Origin: Pseudomonadota bacterium
GTDB lineage: Bacteria > Pseudomonadota > Gammaproteobacteria > Burkholderiales > Burkholderiaceae_B
Assembly: GCA_023389535.1 (NCBI GenBank)
Contig: JAEWEH010000127.1
Location: 1-5,974, forward strand
Reading direction: 5' to 3'
Length of the DNA: 5,974 bases
Shown: positions 1 through 5,974 of the stretch, piece after piece
Position numbering within the stretch: the stretch's first letter is position 1
Layout: each line of letters begins with the position of its first letter
Position numbers and translations under genes: made by a program
The notes under the pieces: model-generated
The model's input: the letters and a program-made list of their open reading frames with translations, nothing else
What the model was told of the DNA's origin: nothing
Databases searched by the model: none

Positions 1-186
1 CGCATTGCTGTAAGTGTCGTGATCCAGCAAAGCCCGCAATACATCTTCGTGCTTGAGCAGCGATGTATATCCGTGCTTGCTGCGTGCTACAGGGCAGCTG
101 CGGCGCGTTGTATCGTACGCGGCGCGCTGATCCTTCAATACGGCTTCGGACCTCGGGTCCCAATCCGGCTGCTGCTGTTCGCTCAT
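1..186 (-). CDS. Cytochrome P450, N-terminal fragment (gene continues past the left edge)
   Basis: Reading the minus strand from ATG at 186 gives 62 open codons to the window edge. The product starts MSEQQQPDWDPRSEAVLKDQ. It continues with an AYDTTRRSCPVARS segment (about residues 23-36) and ends with HEDVLRALLDHDTYSNA. The order 'DPRS..VL.DQ..AYD..RR.CPVA' followed by 'HEDV.R.L.D..TYSN' is what soluble bacterial class I P450s carry at the N-terminus, before helix B. A good ribosome binding site (GGAAGAGGA) lies just upstream of the ATG, which supports the start. The heme-binding Cys loop, I-helix and ExxR motif lie outside the window, so substrate and intactness cannot be judged. P450s of this kind are cytoplasmic monooxygenases that need a ferredoxin and reductase partner. 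The gene is divergent from the EAL gene. The family call rests only on the N-terminal pattern. Confidence 0.72.
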   Translation of the reverse strand, partial: MSEQQQPDWDPRSEAVLKDQRAAYDTTRRSCPVARSKHGYTSLLKHEDVLRALLDHDTYSNA

Positions 187-232
187 GTTTCCTCTTCCAA
201 TACTGCTGAATCGCCTTGCGCCGAAGGCCTGC

Positions 233-270
233 GAAATGGGACCGCTTCGGTCCCATTTCTTATTCTTATT
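233..270 (+). terminator. Perfect 12-bp-arm hairpin with T-rich flank; intrinsic terminator or operator
   Basis: The arms are GAAATGGGACCG (233-244) and CGGTCCCATTTC (248-259). They are exact reverse complements around a CTT loop. On the plus strand the hairpin runs straight into TTATTCTTATT, which gives the stem plus U-rich tail of a rho-independent terminator. On the minus strand no T-run follows. The location is odd: it lies between two divergently transcribed genes and no plus-strand gene ends before it. It may terminate a short plus-strand or leader RNA made upstream of the EAL gene. It could instead be a DNA operator for the P450 or EAL promoter. Confidence 0.5.
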
Positions 271-296
271 ATGCATGCCGGGAGCTCGCCCAGAAA
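268..296 (-). promoter_or_regulatory. Possible promoter for the P450 gene
   Basis: On the minus strand a CATAAT hexamer (plus positions 268-273) matches the sigma-70 -10 consensus at five of six bases. A poor -35 candidate, TTTCTG (291-296), sits 17 bp upstream. Transcription would begin near 261, so the palindrome at 233-259 would lie at the very start of the transcript or act as an operator at +1. The weak -35 makes this tentative. Confidence 0.22.
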
Positions 297-337
297 CCTG
301 TTTGTGGCCGCTGCTTGATCTATCTCAATGTAATATC

Positions 338-2011
338 ATGGCGTACCGACCGAACCGCCCCGCAAGGAATGCTTACGTGGAGCAAGCACAATATTGGCTT
401 TTCCTTAAGATCGCAAAACATCCGCGTTTGTTTTCCATCGGAGCCGCAATGCTGATTGCAGGCATGCTGATGGCCTGCGCGCTTGCAGCAGTCGTGATCA
501 CGGATAAAGCCAATACGGCAGAACGTCACCATCGTGGAGCACAGCTGGGGCATGCCCTGATGTCGGAAAGCATTTCGCTGCTGGATCATTTGCAGACCCA
601 CAACGACACATCATGCGATGCGCCGTCCCTGACCCACCTGAACGCCGATATGCTGCACTATCACTATATCCGCGAAATCGGGGTGTTGGATAGCGAAGGC
701 AGTCTGCTCTGCACGACCTCCATGGGACGCCTTGCACATCCGGTGCGAGGCAATTATTCCTCCTTCTCCGGCCCGGCCGGCCTGCAGATTTATACCGATG
801 TGCCCCTGCAAGTATTAAAGGAAGCCGACACCGCGACGATCGTGAAGCGCGGCCTGTTCAACGCCGTGCTCAGTGCGCGCGCCATCAATGAATTATTGGC
901 TGGCGCCGATGCGATATGGCTGCCGTCCGAAGGGGAACTGGCGGCGCTGGACCGTGGCACCGCGGACCGCGATGCGCACAGGGAATGGCGCTATGCCGCC
1001 GAAACCGCAGGCGCAGGCGGCTGGTCGCTGCAGCGCGCGGGATATGAATTAATATCCGTCGAACCGGAATTTGGCTGGGTGCTCCAGACTCGCCGATCAT
1101 GGGCGCAAATCGCCGACCAATACGGCTTGCTGCTGGGCACACTGCTGGCCGCATCGATATTGCTGGCCGTGCTGGCCATGGCTGCGCTGGCGCCGGCCGT
1201 CAGGCAATTGCGCAGCGTACAAAGCCGGCTGCGCTTCCTGTGCCAGGAAACGCATATCGTCCTGCATTACCAGCCCATTTTTCAGCTAGACAGCCGGCGC
1301 GTGATCGGTTGCGAAGCATTGATGCAGATGAAAGAAGAAGGCCAGATCTGGCATCCCGACCAAGTCATTCCAGGCATTCTGAGTCGAGGGCTGGCACGCC
1401 GCTTCGACCATGCTGTCGCCCGAAAAGCCATCCGGGAACTTGCCACGAACCTGCCGCCGCAGACGGAAAAATTCCGGCTCGCGGTGAATTTCTTCCCTGA
1501 AAGCATAGATCCGGTCACGCTGATTCCGGTGCTCGACCAGGCGCTGTCCGAAGCGGGCAGAAATGACATCCAGCTTTGTCTCGAGATCACCGAATACAGC
1601 ACGTCCAGCGAACTCGCCGCGGATTTGCAACCTTTCAGGCGGCGCGGTCATCTTATCGCCATTGACGATTTCGGCACAGGCCATTCCAACTTGAAGGCGG
1701 TGGCGCGGCTGTCACCAGACTATCTCAAGATGGAAAAATCCTTCGCCATGGAATTGGACGCGGCCAATATGCATCGGTCGTTGATCACCGAAATTGTCGC
1801 CATCGCACGCAGCATCGGGGCGCACATGGTGGCCGAAGGTGTCGAAAACGAAGAGCAGGCACGGTTGCTGCACCAGATGGGCGTGCGCTATGGGCAAGGC
1901 TTCTGGCTTTGCCGGCCTTTGGGCCTTCAGGCCTTGATTGATTTCCTCCGGACGGCGCCACAAGAAGGCTCCTCGACGGGCGGCGCGCCCGTGCCGGCCG
2001 GCGCGGCGTGA
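338..2011 (+). CDS. CSS-motif/EAL membrane protein, likely cyclic-di-GMP phosphodiesterase
   Basis: This 557-residue protein follows the plan of CSS-EAL enzymes such as E. coli PdeC and PdeD. It has TM1 (about 31-54), a periplasmic segment (55-261), TM2 (about 262-286) and a cytoplasmic EAL domain (about 300-540). In the family the EAL domain cleaves c-di-GMP to pGpG, and the two periplasmic cysteines form a redox-sensitive disulfide. Here C93 and C125 are kept, but the CSS triplet reads CTT. Most catalytic positions are visible: E326 of EAL, N384, E416 of LEITE, D443/D444 of DDFGTG, K464, E500/E503 of AEGVE and Q520. Two positions deviate: the arginine of EALxR is glutamine (Q330), and the KID aspartate is glutamate (E466). 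Activity is therefore likely but not certain. The start at 338 keeps about 30 residues before TM1, as in E. coli PdeD, but has no clear Shine-Dalgarno. ATG 449, preceded by GGAG, is a shorter alternative. Earlier in-frame ATGs at 185, 236 and 275 would add residues unlike the family and overlap the hairpin. The tail after 540 is Gly/Ala/Pro-rich. Confidence 0.85.
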   Translation: MAYRPNRPARNAYVEQAQYWLFLKIAKHPRLFSIGAAMLIAGMLMACALAAVVITDKANTAERHHRGAQLGHALMSESISLLDHLQTHNDTSCDAPSLTHLNADMLHYHYIREIGVLDSEGSLLCTTSMGRLAHPVRGNYSSFSGPAGLQIYTDVPLQVLKEADTATIVKRGLFNAVLSARAINELLAGADAIWLPSEGELAALDRGTADRDAHREWRYAAETAGAGGWSLQRAGYELISVEPEFGWVLQTRRSWAQIADQYGLLLGTLLAASILLAVLAMAALAPAVRQLRSVQSRLRFLCQETHIVLHYQPIFQLDSRRVIGCEALMQMKEEGQIWHPDQVIPGILSRGLARRFDHAVARKAIRELATNLPPQTEKFRLAVNFFPESIDPVTLIPVLDQALSEAGRNDIQLCLEITEYSTSSELAADLQPFRRRGHLIAIDDFGTGHSNLKAVARLSPDYLKMEKSFAMELDAANMHRSLITEIVAIARSIGAHMVAEGVENEEQARLLHQMGVRYGQGFWLCRPLGLQALIDFLRTAPQEGSSTGGAPVPAGAA

Positions 2012-2166
2012 TCTCACTCGCTTCTTCATATTCCTGCAACAGCAAGGCTTGATACTGGCGTCTGTCAGCCACTATGGCCCCGAGCAATGATGCGCCCCGC
2101 CCAATCCGATATCCGCGGATGCATTGGCGCCCCGGCCCGTGGTCCATTGCAATACCGGAGCCTACC
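2012..2166. other. Intergenic region upstream of the PhoX gene
   Basis: There is no terminator with a T-run after the EAL gene. A TTGATA hexamer (2049-2054, five of six -35 matches) is followed 18 bp later only by TATGGC, so a promoter here is weak. One CTGTCA half-site (2062-2067) resembles half a Pho box, but no second half is found at the expected spacing. ATCCGCGGAT (2111-2120) is a perfect 10-bp palindrome. CCAAT (2101-2105) and ATTGG (2123-2127) flank it slightly off centre. These are possible regulator sites with no independent support. Confidence 0.3.
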
Positions 2167-4104
2167 ATGCATGTTTCCTCCTTCGATTCCGAAGATCTGC
2201 CCACCAATACCTCAACGAACGAACACTTTCAGAACGTCGTGGAGCGCGCAAGCAGCCGCCGCGGCTTCATGAAGACCGGCTTGGGCTTGTCCGCCGCCCT
2301 ATTCCTGGCCGGACCGGCGGCCGTGTTTGCCGAGGCCGGTAAAAAGGACTCCGGCCCGTCGCCACTGCTGGGCTTCAAGGCCATTCCGGCATCCACCGCC
2401 GACACGGTGCAGATCGCCGCCGGCTACACCGCGACAGTATTCGCGCCCTGGGGCACTCCCCTGTTCGCCGGTGACGCCCCTTGGAAGACGGACGCCAGCG
2501 ACGATGCCGCCGCACAGGCCCGCCAGGCGGGCGACAACCATGACGGCATACACTTCTTTCCCATCAATGGCAGCAATGGCGAAGGGCTGCTGGTGATGAA
2601 CCACGAGTACACGACAGTCGATAAAGGGGCTTATACATGGCTTTTCGGCCCCAAGGGCACGGAACCGTGGAACACCGACAAGGCGAACAAGGCGATGAAT
2701 GCCCATGGCGTATCGGTGATCCATATCATTCGCAATGGCGGCGGAAAATGGGAAATCAAGCGGGATTCGCCCTACAACCGCCGCATCACCGCGTCCACCG
2801 AGATGGAGCTGACCGGCCCGGCTGCCGGCCACGATTTGTTGAAGACCAGCGCGGACTCCAGCGGCAAGCGCGTCCTGGGCACTTTCAATAATTGCGGCAA
2901 TGGCTGGACGCCCTGGAACACTTATCTGACCTGTGAAGAGAACTTCAACAACTATTTCGGTACGGGCTCGAGCGAAGACCAGCGCACTGCGGCACAAAAG
3001 CGCTACGGAATCTCTGCCCAAGGCAGCGAATATCGCTGGGAAGAATTCGTGGACCGCTTCGACTATGTCAAAGAGCCCAATGAGTCCAACCGCCATGGCT
3101 GGATCGTGGAAATCGACCCCTTCGATCCCAGGTCCACGCCCAAAAAGCGCACGGCATTAGGCCGCTTCAAGCATGAAAACGCTGCTTACGCGCTCAGCGC
3201 CGACAAGCGCATTGTCGTCTACATGGGAGACGACCAGCGCGACGATTACATTTATAAATTCGTATCGGATGGGGTCTACCGCGAAGGAGGCGACAACACC
3301 GCCCTGCTGGATGCGGGCAAGCTGTATGTGGCGCGCTTCAATGACGGCCAAGCCGGCGGCGACTATATGGGCGGCGGCGAATGGCTGCTGCTGGACAAAG
3401 CGTCCAACGCCACCCTGGCGGCAGACACGCAGTTCGCCAGCCAGGCCGAAGTGCTGATCCATGCCCGCCTGGCGGCCGACGCCGTCGGCGCGACGAAGAT
3501 GGACCGGCCCGAATGGGTCAGCGTCCACCCCGGAACGGGCGAAGTCTATGTGACGCTGACCAATCACGACAAGCGCAAGACCGTCGACGCGGCCAACCCT
3601 CGCCCGGCCAACATCTACGGGCAGATCATCCGCTGGCGTGAAGCGGGCCGCGACGCCGCCGCCACCAAGTTCGAATGGGACCTCTTCGTACTGGCCGGCA
3701 ATCCCATCAAATATACCGACCGAAAAGACCTGAAGTCCGGTTCGGCCAATATTACGGCTGACAATACCTTCAACAGCCCCGATGGCCTGGCCTTCGACAG
3801 TGCCGGACGCTTGTGGATACAGACCGACGGCAAGTACAGCGACAGCGGCGATTATGAAGGCCAGGGCAATAACCAGATGCTCTGTGCGGATCCGGTAAGC
3901 AAGGAAATCCGCCGCTTCCTGGTCGGTCCGAAGGAATGCGAGGTGACCGGCATCACGTTCACTCCCGACCACCGCTGCATGTTCATCAACGTCCAGCATC
4001 CGGGCGAAGGCGGCGACAGCCATTGGCCCGACGGCGGCAGCTCGCTGCCGCGCTCGGCTACCCTGATCATCACCAAGGATGACGGCGGAGTGATCGGCAC
4101 CTAA
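2167..4104 (+). CDS. phoX: PhoX-family (DUF839) Tat-exported alkaline phosphatase
   Basis: This 645-residue protein is of usual PhoX length. PhoX enzymes release phosphate from organic monoesters in the periplasm. They are monomeric beta-propellers using iron and calcium, unlike zinc/magnesium PhoA. A twin-arginine signal is plain: SRRGFMK (30-36), a hydrophobic stretch (about 38-55) and an AEA site near 55-57. Family hallmarks follow in order: NNCGNGWTPW then TYLTCEENFNNYF (241-264, with C243 and C256), HGWIVEIDPFDP (310-321), LGRFKHE (331-337), VVYMGDDQRDDYIYKFVS (350-367), RPEW (447-450), NTFNSPDGLAFD (533-544) and ECEVTGITFTPD (590-601). The conserved cysteine of the NC..G.TPW region is an iron ligand in the family, inferred here to be C243. 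ATG 2167 is chosen because GGAG (2157-2160) sits 6 bp upstream. The in-frame ATG at 2074 would add 31 residues and has no such site. No complete Pho box is visible, so PhoB control is unproven. The gene is complete with no frameshift. Confidence 0.92.
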   Translation: MHVSSFDSEDLPTNTSTNEHFQNVVERASSRRGFMKTGLGLSAALFLAGPAAVFAEAGKKDSGPSPLLGFKAIPASTADTVQIAAGYTATVFAPWGTPLFAGDAPWKTDASDDAAAQARQAGDNHDGIHFFPINGSNGEGLLVMNHEYTTVDKGAYTWLFGPKGTEPWNTDKANKAMNAHGVSVIHIIRNGGGKWEIKRDSPYNRRITASTEMELTGPAAGHDLLKTSADSSGKRVLGTFNNCGNGWTPWNTYLTCEENFNNYFGTGSSEDQRTAAQKRYGISAQGSEYRWEEFVDRFDYVKEPNESNRHGWIVEIDPFDPRSTPKKRTALGRFKHENAAYALSADKRIVVYMGDDQRDDYIYKFVSDGVYREGGDNTALLDAGKLYVARFNDGQAGGDYMGGGEWLLLDKASNATLAADTQFASQAEVLIHARLAADAVGATKMDRPEWVSVHPGTGEVYVTLTNHDKRKTVDAANPRPANIYGQIIRWREAGRDAAATKFEWDLFVLAGNPIKYTDRKDLKSGSANITADNTFNSPDGLAFDSAGRLWIQTDGKYSDSGDYEGQGNNQMLCADPVSKEIRRFLVGPKECEVTGITFTPDHRCMFINVQHPGEGGDSHWPDGGSSLPRSATLIITKDDGGVIGT

Positions 4105-4152
4105 GCTCCAGGAGCCGCAAGGGGGAACAGCCTGGCGGGCCCTCCCCCGCAT
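4105..4152 (+). other. Small stem-loops just after the PhoX stop
   Basis: GCTCC-A-GGAGC (4105-4115) is a compact palindrome directly after the stop. It is followed by GGGGGA (4121-4126), which pairs with TCCCCC (4143-4148) around an inner GCCT/GGGC stem. These GC-rich structures could mark the 3' end of the PhoX mRNA. No T-run follows, so they are not a standard intrinsic terminator. Confidence 0.35.
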
Positions 4153-4189
4153 GCTTTGCCGTCCAACGGGATGCGATGGGCGGCAAAGC
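4153..4189 (+). other. 13-bp stem-loop between the PhoX and deaminase genes
   Basis: GCTTTGCCG (4153-4161) is exactly complementary to CGGCAAAGC (4181-4189). Pairing extends inward through a T-G wobble and three more pairs to give a 13-bp stem (4153-4165 with 4177-4189) and an 11-nt loop. It is followed by TGTTGCTGG rather than a U-tract. It could be a 3'-end stabiliser, a rho-associated structure or a leader element of the deaminase mRNA. The sequence does not decide between these. Confidence 0.45.
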
Positions 4190-4219
4190 TGTTGCTGGCA
4201 GCAATCAACGGTATGGCGT

Positions 4220-4237
4220 TATAGTTTCGGGACTATA
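4220..4237 (+). promoter_or_regulatory. Inverted repeat over a -10-like box before the deaminase gene
   Basis: TATAGT (4220-4225) and ACTATA (4232-4237) are exact inverted repeats around TTCGGG. TATAGT itself matches the sigma-70 -10 at five of six bases, but no good -35 lies 16-18 bp upstream. The repeat ends 13 bp before the ribosome binding site. It could be a repressor operator over the promoter, or a small hairpin in the leader RNA. Confidence 0.28.
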
Positions 4238-4250
4238 GAGCAAGCAAAAC

Positions 4251-4258
4251 AAGGAGGG
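4251..4258 (+). promoter_or_regulatory. Strong ribosome binding site fixing the deaminase start
   Basis: AAGGAGGG lies 3 bp before the ATG at 4262 and is a near-perfect Shine-Dalgarno. It rules in this start over the in-frame ATG at 4151, whose extra 37 residues have no counterpart in the deaminase family and would run through the stem-loops. Confidence 0.8.
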
Positions 4259-4261
4259 ACT

Positions 4262-4711
4262 ATGGATCCGTACATGCAGGCGGCATTGGAAGAAGCGCGG
4301 CAAGGGCTGGATGAAGGCGGCATACCCATCGGCTCGGTCATTGTCTACAGGAACCGCATTCTGGGGCGTGGCCACAACCGCCGCGTGCAGCAGGGCAGCG
4401 CCATTCTGCACGGCGAGATGGACGCCTTCGAACAGGCGGGCCGCCAAGCGGCGCAGGTCTATCGCGAATCGGTGCTGTACACGACCCTGTCACCCTGCGC
4501 CATGTGCAGCGGCGCCATCCTGCTTTACGGTATCCCGAAAGTCATCGTCGGTGAAAACCAGACTTTCATGGGTGAAGAGGACTGGCTGCGGGCCCGCGGG
4601 GTGCAGGTCGAAGTTCTTCAGAACCCGGAATGCATTGCATTGATGCGCGATTTCATCGCCAGCAAGCCCGAGCTCTGGAATGAAGACATCGGCGAACCTC
4701 ACGAGCACTGA
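4262..4711 (+). CDS. Yeast-type (Fcy1-like) zinc cytosine deaminase
   Basis: This 149-residue member of the cytidine/deoxycytidylate deaminase superfamily probably converts cytosine to uracil plus ammonia (EC 3.5.4.1) in the cytoplasm. The zinc site is complete: H50 and catalytic E52 in LHGEMD, and C79 and C82 in SPCAMC. Beyond the superfamily core it resembles yeast Fcy1 (158 aa, recalled from memory) along its length: EGGIPIG, GRGHN, QGSAILHGE, LYTTLSPCAMCSGAI, YGIPKVIVGEN and a terminal W-x-EDIGE. Substrate-pocket residues of the yeast enzyme have counterparts here: N39 (yeast N51), F102 (F114), W139 (W152) and D142 (D155). TadA tRNA deaminases and guanine deaminases do not share this C-terminal W..D pattern, so generic 'nucleoside deaminase' or TadA labels would probably be too vague or wrong. 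It is unrelated to bacterial CodA, a much larger amidohydrolase. No cytosine permease gene is in the window. The gene converges on the flavin monooxygenase gene. Confidence 0.86.
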   Translation: MDPYMQAALEEARQGLDEGGIPIGSVIVYRNRILGRGHNRRVQQGSAILHGEMDAFEQAGRQAAQVYRESVLYTTLSPCAMCSGAILLYGIPKVIVGENQTFMGEEDWLRARGVQVEVLQNPECIALMRDFIASKPELWNEDIGEPHEH

Positions 4712-4729
4712 TGCGCGCCGATGTCATTG

Positions 4730-5974
4730 TCACGGGCGCGCCAGCCCCAGGTGCCCGCGCAGGGTGCGGGCTTCGTAATCCTTGCGGAACAGGCCGCGGC
4801 GCTGCAGCACCGGCACCACATGGTCGACAAAATCCTGGATGCTGCCCGGCAAGGCCGGCGGCATCAGGTTGAAGCCGTCGGCGCCCTCGTTCAGGAACCA
4901 GCGCTGCATTTCATCGGCAATGCTTTCTGGCGTGCCGACCATAGTGCAATGCCCTCCCCCGGCGGCCAGGCGCCCGAGCAGTTGGCGAACGGTGGGCTTT
5001 TCGGTTTCGATGATGCGCAGCACGGTGCCATAGCGGCCTTTCGGGCCGGTGAACTGCTCCAGCGGCGGCAAGGCGGGAACCGGCGCGTCCAGTTCCCAGC
5101 CCAGGCAGTCCTGGCCAACGTATAGGCCCAGTTGGCGCAAGGCATCCTGCGCAGGCAGCAGTTCGTCCAGTTCGCGCTGCTTGGCGCGCGCCTCGGCCTC
5201 CGTCGAACCCACATAGGTGACCAGCCCCGGCATGATGGGCACCGGATCGCTACGGCCGGCGGCGCGCACGCGCCGTTTGATATCGCGGTAGTACTCTTGG
5301 GCGGCCGCAAGGTCATAGGCAACGGCATAAATGGCTTCGGCACGTCGCGCCGCCAGGTCCCGCCCTTGTTCCGACGCACCGGCCTGGAATAGTACGGGAT
5401 GCCCCTGCGGCGGACGCGGGACGGTCAAAGGCCCATCGACCCGAAAGTGTTCGCCTTGATGCAGCAGCTGGCGAACTGCAGCCGGGTCCGCATAGGCCCC
5501 TTGCCGATCGACCTTCAAGGCGTCATCGTCCCAGGAATCCCACAGCTGCAACGCCACATCGATGAACTCTTCGGCCCGCGCATAGCGCCAGTCATGGCCC
5601 GGCATGGAATCGAAACCGTGGTTGCGGGCCTCGGCATCGAACATGGACGTGACGACGTTCCAGCCCATTCTGCCGCGCGAGATATGATCCAGCGAAGCCA
5701 TCATGCGCGCAGCATGAAACGGCGTAAAGAACGTGCTGGACACCGTGCTGATCAGGCCAATATGTTCGGTCGCCCGGCTGATGGCGGCCATGGCCGTCAG
5801 GGGTTCGAAAAACCAGCGCGGACCATCCGCGGGATTGTCGGCGGAGTGCCCATCGGCAAAAAATATGGCGTCCAGCTTGCCGCGCTCCGCGATCTGCGCC
5901 AGTTCTTCAAGATAAGTGATGTCGCCTACGCGCTCCACGGCCGACTGCGGATGCCGCCACGCCGCGCGATGGTG
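4730..5974 (-). CDS. LLM-class flavin-dependent monooxygenase, NtaA/SnaA/DszA type (5' end outside window)
   Basis: The minus strand is open from the right edge to TGA at 4730-4732, giving 414 residues of a protein usually about 420-455 long. It begins HHRAAWRHPQSA, which corresponds to the GHHxxAWRHP motif found 15-20 residues into NtaA-type proteins. Only the extreme N-terminus is therefore missing, and the in-frame GTG at 5936-5938 is an internal valine. Other family marks are AERGKLDAIFFADG (29-42), EPLTAMAAISRATEHIGL (57-74), DHISRGRMGWNVVTS (96-110), PVLFQAGASEQGRDLAARRA and GTPESIADEM. These enzymes are TIM barrels that use reduced FMN, supplied by a separate flavin reductase, to oxygenate small organics such as aminopolycarboxylates or organosulfur compounds. 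The substrate cannot be read from the sequence. No reductase gene is in the window. Confidence 0.9.
   Translation of the reverse strand, partial: HHRAAWRHPQSAVERVGDITYLEELAQIAERGKLDAIFFADGHSADNPADGPRWFFEPLTAMAAISRATEHIGLISTVSSTFFTPFHAARMMASLDHISRGRMGWNVVTSMFDAEARNHGFDSMPGHDWRYARAEEFIDVALQLWDSWDDDALKVDRQGAYADPAAVRQLLHQGEHFRVDGPLTVPRPPQGHPVLFQAGASEQGRDLAARRAEAIYAVAYDLAAAQEYYRDIKRRVRAAGRSDPVPIMPGLVTYVGSTEAEARAKQRELDELLPAQDALRQLGLYVGQDCLGWELDAPVPALPPLEQFTGPKGRYGTVLRIIETEKPTVRQLLGRLAAGGGHCTMVGTPESIADEMQRWFLNEGADGFNLMPPALPGSIQDFVDHVVPVLQRRGLFRKDYEARTLRGHLGLARP

Noticed and set aside
19..318. A 99-codon plus-strand frame across the left intergenic region
   Set aside because: It overlaps the P450 coding region in antisense and the hairpin. 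It has no ribosome binding site that I could see and no family resemblance.
302..336. Promoter for the EAL gene using TTGATC (315-320) or TTGTGG (302-307) with TAATAT (331-336)
   Set aside because: Spacings of 10 and 23 bp are both outside the functional range.
2049..2078. A Pho box and sigma-70 promoter before the PhoX gene
   Set aside because: Only one CTGTCA half-site is present, and the -10 candidate TATGGC matches just three of six bases.
2299..3096. A 265-codon open frame on the minus strand opposite the 5' half of the PhoX gene
   Set aside because: It has the same shadow-frame composition, no ribosome binding site that I could see, and no recognisable domain.
3157..4152. A 331-codon open frame on the minus strand opposite the 3' half of the PhoX gene
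   Set aside because: It is antisense to a gene with clear family motifs, is rich in Ala/Val/Gly/Arg as expected from a GC-rich shadow frame, and shows no recognisable domain.
4211..4240. Words resembling a purine riboswitch (TATGG, AGTTTC, GACTATA) before a base-metabolism gene
   Set aside because: The segment between the pairing arms is only a few bases. There is no room for the two hairpins and three-way junction of a purine aptamer.
4262..5974. A cytosine-to-uracil-to-ring-opening pathway, with the neighbouring LLM enzyme acting like RutA
   Set aside because: The LLM protein has NtaA-type motifs (GHHxxAW, FFADG, WNVVTS) and greater length than RutA. It is on the opposite strand, and no other rut genes are seen.

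Overview
The window looks like chromosomal DNA from a GC-rich Gram-negative proteobacterium. Two genes are typical of bacteria with an inner membrane, a periplasm and a Tat system: a membrane-anchored CSS/EAL protein and a Tat-exported PhoX-type phosphatase. The mix of cytochrome P450, NtaA-type flavin monooxygenase and PhoX would suit a soil or water betaproteobacterium such as an Alcaligenaceae or related Burkholderiales. That placement is an impression from protein style and has not been tested.

Layout from left to right. Positions 1-186 (minus) hold the first 62 codons of a cytochrome P450 that runs off the left edge. A 151-bp divergent intergenic region follows, with a perfect 12-bp-arm palindrome (233-259) and a T-rich flank on the plus side. 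Positions 338-2011 (plus) encode a two-TM periplasmic CSS-motif/EAL protein of the c-di-GMP phosphodiesterase family, with substitutions in the EAL signature. A 155-bp gap leads to a PhoX/DUF839 phosphatase (2167-4104, plus) with a clear twin-arginine signal. A 157-bp gap rich in stem-loops precedes a small zinc deaminase (4262-4711, plus). Its sequence is strikingly like yeast-type (Fcy1) cytosine deaminase rather than bacterial CodA or TadA. Positions 4730-5974 (minus) hold an LLM-class, NtaA/SnaA/DszA-type flavin-dependent monooxygenase. It runs off the right edge, converges on the deaminase and leaves only 18 bp between stop codons.

The genes do not form an obvious single pathway. The three plus-strand genes are separated by about 150 bp each, with signs of separate expression signals, so they are more likely independent units than a tight operon. 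Broad themes are c-di-GMP signalling, phosphate scavenging in the periplasm, pyrimidine salvage and oxidative catabolism at both edges. I found no RNA genes, insertion sequences, CRISPR arrays, attachment sites or long repeats, and no convincing new multi-gene system. The best leads are the eukaryote-like cytosine deaminase, the palindrome between the divergent P450 and EAL genes, and the altered EAL active site.
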